Source: Toxoplasma gondii ME49 (taxonomy: Eukaryota > Apicomplexa > Conoidasida > Eucoccidiorida > Sarcocystidae). Taken from it: a DNA stretch of 64,000 nt. The notes beneath the pieces were generated by a model that made no database searches, was not told the origin of the DNA, and worked only from the letters and a program-made list of their open reading frames with translations. Within the stretch, counting starts at the first letter, position 1. Each line of letters opens with the position of its first letter. Positions 62,901 to 64,000 of the stretch are shown piece by piece. The stretch is from the NCBI RefSeq assembly GCF_000006565.2, contig NC_031473.1, forward strand, positions 1,779,441 through 1,843,440, in the 5' to 3' direction. The position numbers were made by a program, and so were the translations under genes.

Positions 62901-64000
62901 CTCAGCCACCACGGGAGTCGCAGACAACAGCGTGAAGCCCATATCGTACGTCTGCAGAAGCTTCTCGATGCGCTGAAAAGAAAATACGCGGCAGAAGACC
63001 GCCGAAACGCGACGCTCACGACTCGTCGCGACGCGGTCTTTCGTACGGGGAAAACGCAACAAGCGTCTCCTCCCGTCCTGCCCTTCCTAGCAAGTTAACA
63101 CGCAGACGCCGACTCGGATCTGCAGGCGAGAGAGACAGTTGTTCAGCGTCGACGCGGACAGACGCAGGCAGATGATGCCAAAAAGAACCTCCGCCAACAG
63201 CGAATGAGACAGAGGCCACTGGAAGAGAAAGCACATGCAGACAGGCAGAGAAAGAGAAAAGAGCAGAGCGGCAAAAAGAGAGAGATGCAGACAGGCAGAG
63301 ACAGGCAGAGACAGGCAGAGATATACGTAGAGGAAGGTTGTGAAAGAAGCAGAGACTGAGAGGCAGAGGTGCGAAGAGAGGAACAAAGAAGTACATTGAC
63401 TTCCCTAGAAACGGACAAATTGTTTGGACGGTAATACGCGGCAGAAAACCTGCATATCTCTGTTTCGCACTGTCGGCGCTCCTTTTCGCCGCTTGCGCCG
63501 AAGCCCAGCGTCAAACTCCGCCTTTTGTCGGCCTTCTTTTTCGTCTCCTTTCCCCTTGTTTCTACCCTGTTCGCCATTTCCTTCGCGTCCGCCTCCATCT
63601 CCCTCTCAACTCGGTCTTTGTCTTTGTGGCTTCGAGCCCCCAAACCAGCCTTCCGTGGTGCCTCACCGCCATCCGCTCTTCGTCGTCTTCCTCCAAGTCC
63701 GCGCCGCCAGCAGCAAGGAAGGCCTCCACCTCTGCATTCGGAGCTTCGCCTCCAACCTTCAAGCAGAGAAGAAGCGTCTCTTCCCAGACGCGTGTATGCA
63801 GACGCGAAGCTGTTCGGTGAAGCCGCAGCGGCCGGTGAGGCGCCTGAGAGGCCGCACCCGCCACCCCGGAGGCTGCCAGCACCACAGGGAAGCCGAGCCG
63901 GAACGCGGAGCCAAAGAAGCGGATGAAACGCAGAAGAGGAGAGCAGGAACGTGTAGCAGGAAGAGAGCTCGCACACTGTGAGAAGAGGAGAGATGGAAGA
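57846..64000 (-). CDS. Conserved oligomeric Golgi (COG) complex subunit, probably COG7 (5' truncated by window edge)
   Basis: COG tethers vesicles in retrograde traffic within the Golgi. Visible exons (high to low): 63975-63667, 63218-about 63114, 62972-62868, 62259-62122, 61741-61544, 61011-60829, 60214-60129, 59671-59245, 58616-57846; all phases join, about 770 residues. The protein is largely helical by eye: GFPVVLAASGVAGAA, RIEKLLQTYDMGFTLLSATP, MELEGRLDRTLQRLSSPALA, LLNACMQQYLLFASAQQKLA, FNVYLRELTNLHPDLLVYPS. The best family hint is near the C-terminus: LLQLQADARYLASLSRSLGY resembles the QLATDIDYL..ALGL block at the end of COG7. After it the protein runs into Glu/Lys-rich low complexity and ends VLCQLGVFPSPL. 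Another tethering-complex subunit (COG5, exocyst or GARP) is possible. The donor of the 63218 exon has several in-phase options. The N-terminus is outside the window. Confidence 0.6.
58840..58965. repeat. Tandem (TA)n block with 48-bp duplication
   Basis: The word aaacagacgcatacatgtat followed by (ta)n occurs twice, at about 58865 and 58908, so a microsatellite and its flank were duplicated. It lies in the intron 59244-58617 of the COG gene. Confidence 0.88.
59920..60745. repeat. (TA)n and (CT)n microsatellites in COG introns
   Basis: TA tracts at about 59920-60003, 60258-60308 and 60610-60745, the last with a (ct)n at 60700-60720. They flank the exon 60214-60129 without entering it. Confidence 0.9.
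63282..63322. repeat. (GACAGGCAGA)n tract
   Basis: Imperfect acaggcagag units within the intron between the 63975-63667 and 63218 exons of the COG gene. Confidence 0.8.

Overview
The window looks like nuclear DNA of a coccidian apicomplexan close to Toxoplasma, Neospora or Hammondia. I cannot separate these genera from the sequence alone. The evidence is: multi-exon genes with GT-AG introns and short coding exons; many (TA)n and (TATG)n microsatellites confined to introns and intergenic DNA; frequent TGCATGC words; long Ser-, Glu- and Arg-rich inserts inside conserved enzymes; and the gene set itself, which includes a phosphodiesterase with six membrane spans and bacterial-type organellar enzymes, one with a signal-plus-transit leader.

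Seven protein genes are supported, six of them with recognisable products. In order they are: (1) bacterial-type glutamyl-tRNA synthetase, + strand, cut by the left edge, ending at 5572; (2) cyclic-nucleotide phosphodiesterase, - strand, 20605 to 8374, 20 exons whose phases all join; (3) an unrecognised small protein with a Cys cluster, + strand, 25226 to 28686; (4) an AMMECR1-domain protein, - strand, about 37766 to 33962; (5) MnmG/GidA, a tRNA-wobble-uridine modification enzyme with an apicoplast-type leader, - strand, 49601 to 43353; (6) glucosidase I (GH63), + strand, 50868 to 56582; (7) a COG-complex subunit resembling COG7, - strand, entering from the right edge and ending at 57846.

Genes 1/2, 3/4 and 6/7 converge; 2/3 and 5/6 diverge; 4/5 are tandem on the - strand. 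Intergenic gaps range from 1.2 to 5.3 kb and hold microsatellites, minisatellites and one perfect 22-bp hairpin. I see no tRNA, rRNA, transposon or CRISPR.

Functionally there are two loose themes, with no operon-like linkage. GluRS and MnmG both serve organellar translation. Glucosidase I and the COG subunit both serve the secretory pathway (ER N-glycan trimming and Golgi vesicle tethering). The phosphodiesterase shuts off cyclic-nucleotide signalling. All exon models were made by hand from open frames, splice consensus, phase agreement and family fit; none has transcript support.
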